Positions 31,775 to 40,460 of a stretch of 64,000 nt of DNA are shown piece by piece. The DNA is from Streptomyces sp. NBRC 109706 (lineage in GTDB: Bacteria; Actinomycetota; Actinomycetes; Streptomycetales; Streptomycetaceae), in contig NZ_BBOM01000006.1 of the NCBI RefSeq assembly GCF_000974485.1, positions 310,001 through 374,000 on the forward strand, in the 5' to 3' direction. A model generated the notes under the pieces. It worked only from the letters and a program-made list of their open reading frames with translations. It searched no databases and was not told the origin of the DNA. Position 1 is the first letter of the stretch. Every line of letters begins with the position of its first letter. The position numbers and the translations under genes are program-made.

Positions 31775-33856
31775 GTGAAGGTCGTTTTTCTGCTCAACAA
31801 CGCCTATGGGATCGGCGGGACCATTCGGTCCGTCGCCAATCTCACGGCGTCGCTGGCCGATCGGCACACCGTGCGGATCGCCAGTCTCTACCGCTCCCGC
31901 AGGACGCCGAGTCTGCGGTTCGACCCGAGGGTGCGGATCACCCCGCTGATCGACCTGCGCGAGGGGGCGCGCGATGCCGAGGGGCAGGGGCCGGTCGCGG
32001 AGCGGCCCAGCGAGGTGTTCGCCGATCTGCCGATGAACTACGGCAAGGTGGCGCCGTCCGTACTCAGCGACCAGAGGTTGGGGGACTTCCTGGCGCGGGT
32101 GGACGCGGATGTGGTGGTGGGCACGCGGCCGGTGTTGAACGCCTATCTGGCGCGTCTCGGCCAGTCGCGCTATCTCCGGGTGGCGCAGGAGCACATGACG
32201 TACGACACCCGGCTGCCGGCGGCCAGAAAGGTGCAGTTGGCGGCGGTTCGGGAGTTGGACGCGCTGGTCTGTGTCTCGGCCGCCGACACCGCCAGATACG
32301 CCTCGGTGCTGGGGGAGCACGGCGCCAAGGTGCGGTGCGTGCCCAACTGTTCGCCCGCCCCGACGGTGCCCCTGTCCACCGGCGACTCCAGGATGATCGT
32401 GGCGGCCGGCCGGTTGGCCCGGGTGAAGCGTTACGACCGACTGATCGACGCGTTCGCCGAGTTGGCGCCGGAGTTCCCCGACTGGGAGCTGCGCGTCTAC
32501 GGTCGCGGCACGGAGCGCGACCGGCTGCGGGAGCGTATCGCGTACCACGGACTGCACAACCGGGCGCGGTTGATGGGCGCGGCGTCGCCGATCGAGACGG
32601 AGTGGGCCAAGGGCGCGGTGGCGGCCGTCTCGTCGGACGCGGAGTCCTTCGGGCTGACCATCGTGGAGGCCATGCAGTGCGGGGTCCCGGTGGTGGCGAC
32701 CGACTGCCCGCACGGTCCCGGGGAGATCATCACCGACGGGGAGAACGGGGTGCTGTCCCCGCTGGAGGGCGGCAGCAAGGCGCTGGCCGAGGCGCTGCGC
32801 CCGCTGCTCGCGGACGAGGGGACGCGGCGCCGGCTGGCGGCGCGGGGCCGGGAGTCGGCCGCCGCCTACGAACCGCCGGCGATCGCCCGTCGCTACGAGG
32901 AGTTGTTCCGGGAGCTGGCGCCGGGCGCCTCGACCGCCGGCGCCGTTCCGCCGCCGGGGGCGCGGGGCGGGCGGCTGGGCGGGCTGCTGCGCGCGCTGCG
33001 CTCGTCGCCGCCGCCCGAGGGCCGGCCCCGTGGGTACGGGGAGAGCGAGGCGGACGGTGGGCTGCGCGTCGCGCTTGACCCGGCATCGCTGCCCAAGGGC
33101 GAGTTGGAGCTGACGTTGCGGCTGCGGCACGATCCGCTGGGGCGGGAGATCACGGTGCCGCTGCCGAAGGCGCGTGGCCAGCGGCTCGTCGAGACGAGGC
33201 TCGGCCCGGGCGAGCTGGAACTGGCCGAGGGCCGCTGGGACTTCTTCGTCGGACGGCGCTCCGGGCGGCGGCTGCGGATGGTCGGCGAGCAGGCGCGGTC
33301 GGCGCGGCTGCTCGGCCTGCCGCCCCGGCTGGTGGCGGGCGGCGTCTCGTCGTGGATCCCCTACCGCACCAAGGACGGGAACCTCACGCTGCGCTGCTGG
33401 CTGCGCCCGGCGCACGCGGAGGTCGACGAGGTGCTGCTGGGGGAGTCCGAGGTGACCGTCTCGGCACGGCTGATGGGCCCTCGCCGGATCGACGCGGGCG
33501 GCTGGACGGCGCATGCCGAGGGGCTGGGCGAACACGGCGGGCACGACTGGACGTTGGGGCGAACCCCTGACGGCGTGGCCGGCGCCGGCGGCCGCGTGCG
33601 GCTGCGGATCCCGCTGGCGGAGGCGGTGGCGGCGCATGCCGCGCCCCGGACGGACTGGCGGCTGGTGCTGCGCTCGCCGGACGGCGACTCGGCGCCGCTC
33701 GCCCGCGTCGGCGGTGACACGTTCGACCGGCGGGCCTCGGACTACTTCCCCGCGGCGGAGCTGACGCACCCGGAACGCGGGCCCGTTCGGGCCCGGGTGC
33801 GTTTCACGGCCGACCACGATCTGGCGCTGACCGTGACCGACGAGCCGACCCCCTGA
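31775..33856 (+). CDS. GT4 glycosyltransferase with unusual C-terminal domain
   Basis: This 693-residue protein has an N-terminal GT4 (GT-B fold) glycosyltransferase: VVFLLNNAYGIGGTIRSVANL at the start, AAGRLARVKRYDRLIDAFAEL near 210, and the donor-binding SSDAESFGLTIVEAMQCGVPVVAT near 290. From about residue 430 to the end is a beta-rich region (WIPYRTKDGNLTLRCWLRPA, RASDYFPAAELTHP) that I cannot assign. Similar tails occur in some actinobacterial teichoic-acid-related transferases, so a role in wall glycopolymer synthesis is possible. The GTG start has a G-rich stretch 4-11 bases upstream. Confidence 0.85.
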   Translation: MKVVFLLNNAYGIGGTIRSVANLTASLADRHTVRIASLYRSRRTPSLRFDPRVRITPLIDLREGARDAEGQGPVAERPSEVFADLPMNYGKVAPSVLSDQRLGDFLARVDADVVVGTRPVLNAYLARLGQSRYLRVAQEHMTYDTRLPAARKVQLAAVRELDALVCVSAADTARYASVLGEHGAKVRCVPNCSPAPTVPLSTGDSRMIVAAGRLARVKRYDRLIDAFAELAPEFPDWELRVYGRGTERDRLRERIAYHGLHNRARLMGAASPIETEWAKGAVAAVSSDAESFGLTIVEAMQCGVPVVATDCPHGPGEIITDGENGVLSPLEGGSKALAEALRPLLADEGTRRRLAARGRESAAAYEPPAIARRYEELFRELAPGASTAGAVPPPGARGGRLGGLLRALRSSPPPEGRPRGYGESEADGGLRVALDPASLPKGELELTLRLRHDPLGREITVPLPKARGQRLVETRLGPGELELAEGRWDFFVGRRSGRRLRMVGEQARSARLLGLPPRLVAGGVSSWIPYRTKDGNLTLRCWLRPAHAEVDEVLLGESEVTVSARLMGPRRIDAGGWTAHAEGLGEHGGHDWTLGRTPDGVAGAGGRVRLRIPLAEAVAAHAAPRTDWRLVLRSPDGDSAPLARVGGDTFDRRASDYFPAAELTHPERGPVRARVRFTADHDLALTVTDEPTP

Positions 33857-33891
33857 CCGGGGGCCGGCCGCCGGCGACTACGCGTCGCCGG
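33849..33891. terminator. Double hairpin between converging genes
   Basis: CCCCC/GGGGG around the GT4 stop and CCGGCGA/TCGCCGG around the permease stop form two adjacent hairpins that can terminate both transcripts. Confidence 0.5.
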
Positions 33892-34600
33892 TGACGGTCA
33901 GGGCGGCGAGCCGGCGGCCGGCGTACCAGGTGCCGAGCACCGTGGCGGACACCAGCAGCACGGCGGCGAGGGGGAGCGCCACATCGGATGTGACGTCCGA
34001 GCCGCTGGCGGCTATCCCCTCGGCCAGGGCCAGCGACCACTGTTGGACGCTGAGCACCCGCACCCCCGGCAGGGTGCTGCCGAGCAGGGCCTCCCAGACC
34101 AGCGCGTAGATCAGGCCGAACACCACGGCGTTCCTGGAGACCGTGCCCAGCAGCAGGAAGATGGCGCTGTAGGCGACGGCCGCGACGGCGGCGGCCACCG
34201 TGTAGGCGGAGGCGATCTGCTGGCTGTTGCCGTTGAGGATCAGCCCAGCGAGCAGGATCGGCGCGGTGGTGAAGGCCACGGTGACCGCGACGGCGACCAC
34301 CAGCTTGGTGAAGATGATGGTGCGCCTGGACAGCGGCTTGGCGAGCAGATAGACGATCGAGCCGTCGTCGATCTCCGGGGCGATGGCCCCGGTGCCGGCG
34401 ACCACCCCGATCAGCGGGACCATCGAGGCCAGGGCGAAGCCGCCCAGCACTTCGACGGTCGAGCTGTCGTCGGCCCCGCCGAAGCCGCGGACGGCGCCGG
34501 CGATGGCCAGCAGCAGCGCGGGCAGGGCGATCAGGATCAACACCCGGCGGCGACCGAGCAGGGCCCGGTAGGTGAGCCGGGCGACGGTGTGGTTATACAT
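33878..34600 (-). CDS. ABC-2 type transporter permease
   Basis: This 240-residue permease has about six membrane segments, among them LILIALPALLLAIAGAV near residue 20, FTKLVVAVAVTVAFTTAPILLAGLIL near 100 and PLAAVLLVSATVLGTWYAGRR near the end. The loop EIDDGSIVYLLAKPLSRRTII is typical of ABC-2 exporters. I chose the ATG at 34600 because relatives begin MYxxTVARLTYRALLGRR; AAGGAG lies about 10 bases upstream. It is the last gene of a four-gene exporter operon and pairs with the ATPase just upstream. The substrate is unknown. Confidence 0.87.
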   Translation of the reverse strand: MYNHTVARLTYRALLGRRRVLILIALPALLLAIAGAVRGFGGADDSSTVEVLGGFALASMVPLIGVVAGTGAIAPEIDDGSIVYLLAKPLSRRTIIFTKLVVAVAVTVAFTTAPILLAGLILNGNSQQIASAYTVAAAVAAVAYSAIFLLLGTVSRNAVVFGLIYALVWEALLGSTLPGVRVLSVQQWSLALAEGIAASGSDVTSDVALPLAAVLLVSATVLGTWYAGRRLAALTVTGDA

Positions 34601-34675
34601 CGCGGTGGGGCTCCTTAACGGCTGTGCACCGGTCAACGGCTCCGTGCCGGTCAACGACTCTGTGCCGACTCATGG

Positions 34676-35593
34676 CTACGCCCCGACCAGATAGGAGAAG
34701 ACGCTTTCGAGGGATTCGTCCGAGGGCGCGACGGTCAGCAGCCGGACGCCGCGCTCCCTGGCGAGCAGGGGCAGCCGTTCCGTGAAGCGGAGGAAGTCGA
34801 CCGCCTCGACGCGCAGCGCGCCCTCGGCCTCGTCCACCTCGACGCCGGTGGTGGAGGCGTCCGCGATCAGCCCGGCGGCCAGCGCGCGGTTGTCGCTGGA
34901 GCGGATCAGATAGCGGTGCGGGCGGTCCGTCATCAGCCGCCGGATCTTGCGGAAGTCCCCCGAGGCCGCGTGCCGGCCCGCGACGATCACCTCGATATGG
35001 CTGGCCAGTTGCTCGACCTCCTCCAGGATGTGGGAGGAGAACAGCACCGTGCGGCCCTCCTCGCCCATCCTGGCCAGCAGGTCCATCAGCTGCATCCGCT
35101 GGCGCGGGTCCATGCCGTTGAACGGCTCGTCCAGCAGCAGCACCGTCGGATGGTGCACCAGCGCGGACGCCATCTTGACGCGCTGCCGCATCCCCTTGCT
35201 GTAGGTGCCGATGCGGCGGTCGGCCGCATGCGTCATCTCGACCGTCTCCAGGGCCTCCCTGGCGGCGGCCGGCGGGTCGGGCAGTCCGTGCAGTTCGGCG
35301 TTGGCCAGCACGAACTCGCCGCCGGTGAGGTAGTCGTACATCCCCTCGCGCTCGGGGACCAGGCCGATCTGCCGATAGACCTCGGCGTTGCGCCAGATCG
35401 GCCGGTCGTCCAGCGTGACCGTGCCGGCCGAGGGGGCCAGGAAGCCGCTCATCATGTTGATCAGGGTGGACTTGCCGGCGCCGTTGGGCCCGAGCAGGCC
35501 GGTGACGCCGGGGCCGATGGCCATGCTGATGTCGTTGACGGCGACCACGTTCCCGAACCAGCGGGAGGCGTTGCCGATATGGAGGGTGGTCAC
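34676..35593 (-). CDS. ABC transporter ATP-binding protein
   Basis: This 305-residue ATPase has Walker A GPNGAGKSTLINMM (near residue 36), the signature YSKGMRQRVKMA, and Walker B VLLLDEPFNGMDP with the switch His in SSHILEE. The C-terminal 90 residues are the variable domain common in drug and lipid exporter ATPases. Its ATG overlaps the upstream permease stop by 4 bases. It is the second ATPase of the operon and probably works with the permease encoded directly after it. Confidence 0.93.
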   Translation of the reverse strand: MTTLHIGNASRWFGNVVAVNDISMAIGPGVTGLLGPNGAGKSTLINMMSGFLAPSAGTVTLDDRPIWRNAEVYRQIGLVPEREGMYDYLTGGEFVLANAELHGLPDPPAAAREALETVEMTHAADRRIGTYSKGMRQRVKMASALVHHPTVLLLDEPFNGMDPRQRMQLMDLLARMGEEGRTVLFSSHILEEVEQLASHIEVIVAGRHAASGDFRKIRRLMTDRPHRYLIRSSDNRALAAGLIADASTTGVEVDEAEGALRVEAVDFLRFTERLPLLARERGVRLLTVAPSDESLESVFSYLVGA

Positions 35594-36474
35594 AGTCCGG
35601 CCTTTCGGTAGCGGCGCCCCAGCAGCAGATAGCAGACGGCGGTGGTGGCGGCGGCCGCCAGCAGCAGGGCGAGCCCGGCGGCGTCGCTCGGCGGCTGCTC
35701 GCCGGGGAAGCCGGAGGTGCCGCCGAGGAAGGCGGACTGGATGCCGTCGATCATCGTGCCGGGCGACAGCAGGCCCAACCAGCCGATGGGGTCCGGGTTG
35801 TCCGACTCCCAGGCGACCGCCTGCAGCGCGGTGGCGGCGAAGTAGGGCACGGTCAGCGCGCCGATCACGGCGGCCACGCCGAAGCCCCGGCGCGGGGTGA
35901 GGCTGGCGATCAGCAGGCCGAGCGCGGCGTGCAGCAGCGCGAAGACCGTCGTGATCAGCAGGCCCTGGCCGAAGCCCTTGGTCTGCTCCACAAAGCCCAG
36001 CTCCGCCAACAGCCCGCCGATATAGGCCAGTACCAGGGGCAGCCCGCAGAAGAGGAAGAGCGCGGCGCTCAGCGCGGCGAACTTGGCGAGCACGTAGTCG
36101 GAGCGCTCGATGGGGCGGGAGAAGTACAGCGGGGTGACCTTGAACCGCAGGTCGAGCGAGACCATCTGCGGCGCGGCCAGCGCGATGTAGAGGCCCACGA
36201 TGGGCTGCATGAAGATCGCGTACTGGGTGTACTCGATGGGCAGTTCGTCGATGCCGACGAACGCGGCGACGGCGACGATCACGATCGCGGGGATCGTCAT
36301 GATGCCGAACAGGCCCATCGGCAGCACCTTGGAGCGCGCCGAGCGGCCGAGACCGAAGGCGCCGCGCAACGAGTGGGTGAACAGCACCCGCCTGGCATAG
36401 CGGGCGCCCTGGCGTTCGCCCTCGTAGTTGCGGTACCCGATGTTGTGGATGCGGGCGTCCGTGCCGCTGCTCAT
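35590..36474 (-). CDS. ABC transporter permease
   Basis: This 294-residue integral membrane protein has about six helices (for example MTIPAIVIVAVAAFVGI, GLALLLAAAATTAVCYLLLG). A cytoplasmic N-terminus carries IGYRNYEGERQG, typical of ABC-2 permeases. The loop PLYFSRPIERSDYVLAKF matches the coupling region of such proteins. It overlaps both neighbours by 4 bases, so the ATPase-permease-ATPase-permease unit is tightly coupled in translation. Confidence 0.9.
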   Translation of the reverse strand: MSSGTDARIHNIGYRNYEGERQGARYARRVLFTHSLRGAFGLGRSARSKVLPMGLFGIMTIPAIVIVAVAAFVGIDELPIEYTQYAIFMQPIVGLYIALAAPQMVSLDLRFKVTPLYFSRPIERSDYVLAKFAALSAALFLFCGLPLVLAYIGGLLAELGFVEQTKGFGQGLLITTVFALLHAALGLLIASLTPRRGFGVAAVIGALTVPYFAATALQAVAWESDNPDPIGWLGLLSPGTMIDGIQSAFLGGTSGFPGEQPPSDAAGLALLLAAAATTAVCYLLLGRRYRKAGL

Positions 36475-37439
36475 GGCGTGACCTCCGCGCCGGCGCCGGC
36501 CTGGGGCGCTGCGCTGTCGGCGGTGTTGGGGCGGAAGACCTCGGCTATCTCGTGCCGGCCCTGCTCCATCCGGACCAGACCGAGGCCGAGATCGGCGACG
36601 GTGTCCCGGACGGTGTCGTAGACCCGCTCGTCCGTGATCTCCAGGACGAGCTGGTGTCCCGGCGCCGGCGCGGCGGTGAGGCCGGCCTCGGCGAGCGCGG
36701 CCCGGAGCGCGGCGGCCCCGTCCGGATGGGCCTCGGTGTCGGTGACCTCGACGGTGAGGGAGGCCGTCGCCTCGATGAAGCTGGCCGTGGTCTGCGAACG
36801 GAGCAGCCGGCCGCCGTCGATCACCACGATGTGGTCGCTGGTGCGTTCCAGCTCCCCCAGCAGGTGGGAGGTGACGAGAACGGAGATCCCGAAGTCGCTG
36901 TGGATGCGTCGGATCAGGCCGAGCATCTCGTCCCGTCCGACCGGGTCGAGGCCGTTGGTCGGCTCGTCGAGCAGCACCAGCCTGGGGTCGTGCACCAATG
37001 CCTGGGCGAGCTTGACCCGCTGCTTCATGCCCGTGGAGTAGCCGCCCATGGGGCGGTAGCGCTCCTCGTAGAGCCCCACATGCCGCAGGGTGTCGGCGGT
37101 GCGCTCCCTGGCCGAGGTGCGCGGCAGACCGGACATGCCGGCCATGTGCACCACGAACTCGGTGGCGCTGACATCGGGCGGCAGGCAGTCGTGCTCGGGC
37201 ATATAGCCCACCTGCGCCCGGATCGCCGGCCCCTCCCGTGCCGAGTCGTGGCCGAGGACGCTCGCGGTGCCCTCGGTGGCCGGCGCCAGGCCCAACAGGA
37301 TCTTGATCAGGGTGGACTTGCCCGCGCCATTGGCCCCGACCAGGCCGGTAACCCCCGGCTGGATATCGATGGTCAGGCCGTCCAAGGCGGTTACCCGTGG
37401 ATACCGCTTGGTCAAGCCGTTGGTCTGTATCACGCTCAC
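36471..37439 (-). CDS. ABC transporter ATP-binding protein, first gene of exporter operon
   Basis: This 322-residue ATPase has Walker A GANGAGKSTLIKILLG, signature YSTGMKQRVKLAQAL, Walker B LVLLDEPTNGLDP and the switch His in TSHLLGE. The C-terminal domain (about 225-322) is variable. I chose the GTG at 37439 because TAGTGT (37452-37447 on the minus strand) ends 7 bases before it, predicting a leaderless mRNA, and TTGACG lies upstream with a long 20-base spacer; a second GTG two codons on is also possible. It pairs with the permease encoded next. Confidence 0.92.
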   Translation of the reverse strand: MSVIQTNGLTKRYPRVTALDGLTIDIQPGVTGLVGANGAGKSTLIKILLGLAPATEGTASVLGHDSAREGPAIRAQVGYMPEHDCLPPDVSATEFVVHMAGMSGLPRTSARERTADTLRHVGLYEERYRPMGGYSTGMKQRVKLAQALVHDPRLVLLDEPTNGLDPVGRDEMLGLIRRIHSDFGISVLVTSHLLGELERTSDHIVVIDGGRLLRSQTTASFIEATASLTVEVTDTEAHPDGAAALRAALAEAGLTAAPAPGHQLVLEITDERVYDTVRDTVADLGLGLVRMEQGRHEIAEVFRPNTADSAAPQAGAGAEVTP

Positions 37440-37500
37440 CCGAAGGACACTAACGGCGACCAAGGTCGTGCGCGTCAACCTTCGGTCGCCATTCCACGGG

Positions 37501-37549
37501 CGGGCCCCTAGGGGCCCGGTCAGGCCACGGAGGGGGGTGGCCCCCCTCC
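37501..37549. terminator. Palindrome and hairpin downstream of the LLM gene
   Basis: A perfect 18-base palindrome (37501-37518) and a 9-base stem GGAGGGGGG/CCCCCCTCC with a TGG loop (37529-37549) lie between the LLM stop and the ABC promoter. The minus-strand LLM transcript meets the second hairpin first. Confidence 0.6.
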
Positions 37550-37563
37550 TCCGGGACGACCGC

Positions 37564-38526
37564 TCATGCCTTGAGCTGGGACAACCCCTCCAGCGCGATG
37601 CGCTCGAAGGTCTCAGGGTCGCTCGCGAACACCGAATCCCCGATCGGCCAGTGCACCACCAGCTCGTCGAAACCGAGATCGATCAGATGGCCCGCGTGGT
37701 CGACAAAGGCGTCGACCGAGTCCAGCGTGCCGATGCCGCTGGGGGTGTCGCTGGAGTCCAACAGCACCCGGTGCAGGCTGCTCGGTTCGCGCCCGATGTC
37801 CTCGCAGACGCCGTCCAGCCGCTCCAGCTGCCGGGCGAGGCCGGCCCGGAAGCCGGCGGCTGCGGCGTCGACGCCGAGGGTCCTGGGGTCGCCCGTCGTC
37901 ACCCAGGCCCGGCCGTGCTGGGCGGCCAGCCGCATGCCACGCGGCCCGGTGGCCGCCACCGCGAACGGCAGCCGGGGCCGCTGCGTACAGCCGGGGTAGG
38001 TGCGCACCTCGTGCGCCGAGTAGAAGTCGCCACGGTAGGAGACGCCGGGGGCGCCGGCGGCCGGATCGCCGTCCCAGCCGCCCTGGCTGAGCAGCCGGTC
38101 CAGCAGCCGCAGGAACTCGGCGAACCGGTCCGCGCGCTCCCTGGGGGACCAGGCGTCGTTGCCCAGCACGGTGGCGTCGAATCCGCTGCCGCCCGCGCCG
38201 ATGCCCAGGGTGAGCCTGCCCTCGGAGATGTCGTCGAGGCTGAGCAACTCCTTGGCCAGCGGGACGGGATGGCGGAAGTTGGGCGAGGTGACCAGGGTGC
38301 CGAGCCGCAGCCGCTCGGTGGCGGTGGCCGCCGCGGTGAGGGTGGGCAGGGCGCCGAACCATGTCCTGTCGCGGAAGCCGCGCCAGGAGAGATGGTCATA
38401 GGTGTAGGCGGTGTGAAAGCCCAACTCCTCGGCCCGCTCCCAGTTTTGGCGCCCACCCTGGGACCAGCGGTGGACGGGGAGGATCACAGTGGAAAGCCGC
38501 AGCGGAGGCTCGGGGGAAACAGCCAT
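37564..38526 (-). CDS. LLM class flavin (F420)-dependent oxidoreductase
   Basis: This 320-residue TIM-barrel protein belongs to the luciferase-like monooxygenase family, near the F420-dependent branch. It shows GFHTAYTYDHLSWRGF, then LRLGTLVTSPNFRHPVPLAKEL, and the cofactor-loop region LTLGIGAGGSGFDATVLG. The substrate cannot be predicted. I chose the ATG at 38526 because it gives the family's usual N-terminus (PLRLSTVILPVHRW); the longer open frame upstream looks non-coding. It stands alone, with a terminator following. Confidence 0.9.
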   Translation of the reverse strand: MAVSPEPPLRLSTVILPVHRWSQGGRQNWERAEELGFHTAYTYDHLSWRGFRDRTWFGALPTLTAAATATERLRLGTLVTSPNFRHPVPLAKELLSLDDISEGRLTLGIGAGGSGFDATVLGNDAWSPRERADRFAEFLRLLDRLLSQGGWDGDPAAGAPGVSYRGDFYSAHEVRTYPGCTQRPRLPFAVAATGPRGMRLAAQHGRAWVTTGDPRTLGVDAAAAGFRAGLARQLERLDGVCEDIGREPSSLHRVLLDSSDTPSGIGTLDSVDAFVDHAGHLIDLGFDELVVHWPIGDSVFASDPETFERIALEGLSQLKA

Positions 38527-38638
38527 GGGCAGCAGGGTAGGCCCTTGGCGGGCGGCCTCGCGCCGCTTCCCCGCAAGGACGACCGGCTCACAGACGTGAG
38601 AGTCACCGCGCGGATGTGCGCGCATATGCTGGGTGACT

Positions 38639-39481
38639 GTGCCAGAACAACTCGCGCCCCCGCCCCTTCCCCAGTTGATCGTTTCCGATCTCGACGGCAC
38701 TCTCCTGCGGAACGACCACACGGTCTCCGCCCGCACCTCGGCCGCCCTGGCCGCCGCCCACGCGGCCGGCATCGAGGTGGTGTTCGCCACCGGGCGCCCG
38801 GCCCGCTGGATGGGCGTGGTCGCCGAGCATCTGCACGGTCAGGGGCTGGCCCTCTGCGGCAACGGCGCGGCGGTGGTCGACCTGCGCAACGGCGGACAGC
38901 TCGTCGAGGTACGCCCGTTGCCCAGGGAGAACGCGCTGGCCGTGGTGCACGCGCTGCGGGTCGCCGCCCCCGGCGTCTCGTTCGCCGTGGAACGCACCGT
39001 CGGCATCCACCAGGAGCCCGGCTATCCGCCGCTGAAGATGGACCCGGCGATCGAGGTGGCGCCGGTGGAGAAGCTGCTGGCCGAGGGCGCCGCCTACCGG
39101 GGCGCGCCGGTGCTCAAACTCCTCGCCCACCACGACTCCCTGGACCCCGACGCCTTTCTCGCCCTGGCCAGGGAGCACACCGACCGGTGGGCCAGCACCA
39201 CCAGATCAAGCCCGGACGCCCTGCTGGAGATCAGCGCCCCCGGCGTGAGCAAGGCCAGCACGCTGGCGCTCCGTTGCGCCCGCGCCGGCATCGACCCGGC
39301 CAGGGTGGTGGCCTTCGGCGATATGCCCAACGACCTGGAGATGCTGTCCTGGGCCGGCACCGGCTACGCCATGGCCAACGCGCATCCGGCGGTGCTGGCC
39401 GCCGTCGACCGGCACACCGCGAGCAACGAGGACGACGGGGTCGCGCAGGTCGTCGAACGCCTGCTGGCCGGGCGCGGCTGA
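38639..39481 (+). CDS. HAD family (Cof-type) hydrolase
   Basis: This 280-residue HAD-IIB phosphatase has motif [11 protein letters not shown], motif II ATGRPA and the closing GDMPNDLEMLSWAGTGYAMAN. It is close in length and motifs to the HAD protein beside serS (30819-31670). I chose the GTG at 38639 because TATGCT (38625-38630) lies 8 bases upstream, suggesting a leaderless transcript; a GTG two codons earlier is possible. The physiological substrate is unknown. Confidence 0.9.
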   Translation: MPEQLAPPPLPQLIVSDLDGTLLRNDHTVSARTSAALAAAHAAGIEVVFATGRPARWMGVVAEHLHGQGLALCGNGAAVVDLRNGGQLVEVRPLPRENALAVVHALRVAAPGVSFAVERTVGIHQEPGYPPLKMDPAIEVAPVEKLLAEGAAYRGAPVLKLLAHHDSLDPDAFLALAREHTDRWASTTRSSPDALLEISAPGVSKASTLALRCARAGIDPARVVAFGDMPNDLEMLSWAGTGYAMANAHPAVLAAVDRHTASNEDDGVAQVVERLLAGRG

Positions 39482-39487
39482 CCGGGC

Positions 39488-40303
39488 TCAGGGACGGTCG
39501 GCGCCGCCCTCGGCCGGCCCGGTGAAGTCCGGGCTGGCGAAGTCCGGATGCCCGACGGCCGGGCCCCCGCCGGCGCGCTTCCGCTCGTTGGCCGGGCTGG
39601 AGAACTCGGGACTGCTGAAGTGCGGGCTGGAATAGCGGGGTTGGGCCGCCCGTCCGTCGGCCGGCCAGGCGTCGGCCAACTCGCCGCGCAGAAACGGGTT
39701 GATGCCCTCGTCCAACAGCGCCCGACGCCAGTCGGCGCGGGCCCTGGCCACCCGCTCGAAGAGCACCGCCCCGCCCGGCGCCCCCGAGGCCCGGATCGAG
39801 GTGGCGCCGTTGCGCACCGCCGCCACCACCAGGGCACCGGCGGCGACCAACGCGCCCCCGGCGGCCACCAGCGCGAAGGCCCAGCCAACGGTGCGCATCG
39901 GCGCGGCCAACGAGGGCTCGGGACTGGCCAGGCGCAGCGCGTAGCCGAGCAACAGGAAGACCAGACCGCTGACTCCGGCCAACACCGGGATCAACGCGAA
40001 CGCGACCAGCAGCGTGCCGGATCCGGCACGCCCGGCGCGCGCGCCGCCCCCCGCCGGCTGCGGGCCGGCCGATCCCTCCCGCAGCTGCGCCTCGCGCAGC
40101 TCGTCGCGGAGCGCGGCGAACCGCAGGTACTGCGGCTCGGCGGTGCGCAGGATGTCGGGCAGCGCGTCGACCACCAACTCGCGCAGCCGGGCCATCCGCT
40201 CGGGACCGGCCCCGGTGGCCGTCCGGGCAGCACGCAGCGCCTCGTCGAGCACCCGCTCGACCTCGACACGGTCCGTGGACGGCAGTTCGGCTGGGCTGTT
40301 CAC
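39488..40303 (-). CDS. Conserved actinobacterial membrane protein of unknown function
   Basis: This 271-residue protein has an N-terminal helical region (about 1-75, VEVERVLDEALRAARTATG), two hydrophobic stretches (about 98-125 and 138-165), and a cytoplasmic-looking tail. The tail carries a short repeated motif: SSPHFSSPEFSSP, then HPDFASPDFTGP. I do not recognise the family. The GTG at 40303 is my choice; a GTG 18 bases upstream is an alternative. It converges with the HAD gene (6 bases between stops) and follows the metallophosphoesterase on the same strand. Confidence 0.7.
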   Translation of the reverse strand: MNSPAELPSTDRVEVERVLDEALRAARTATGAGPERMARLRELVVDALPDILRTAEPQYLRFAALRDELREAQLREGSAGPQPAGGGARAGRAGSGTLLVAFALIPVLAGVSGLVFLLLGYALRLASPEPSLAAPMRTVGWAFALVAAGGALVAAGALVVAAVRNGATSIRASGAPGGAVLFERVARARADWRRALLDEGINPFLRGELADAWPADGRAAQPRYSSPHFSSPEFSSPANERKRAGGGPAVGHPDFASPDFTGPAEGGADRP

Positions 40304-40460
40304 AGGCGCCCCCAGATGCACTCAGCCAGAGAGCTGGAGAACAAGGACCACGATGGTAAAGGGCGACACACGTTTCCGGACAGGACATACCCGGAGTTCG
40401 CACCCCTCCACCCGACTATCGCCGCATCCCACCCCCGCCGGGACCGGGCGACGCGGGCCG

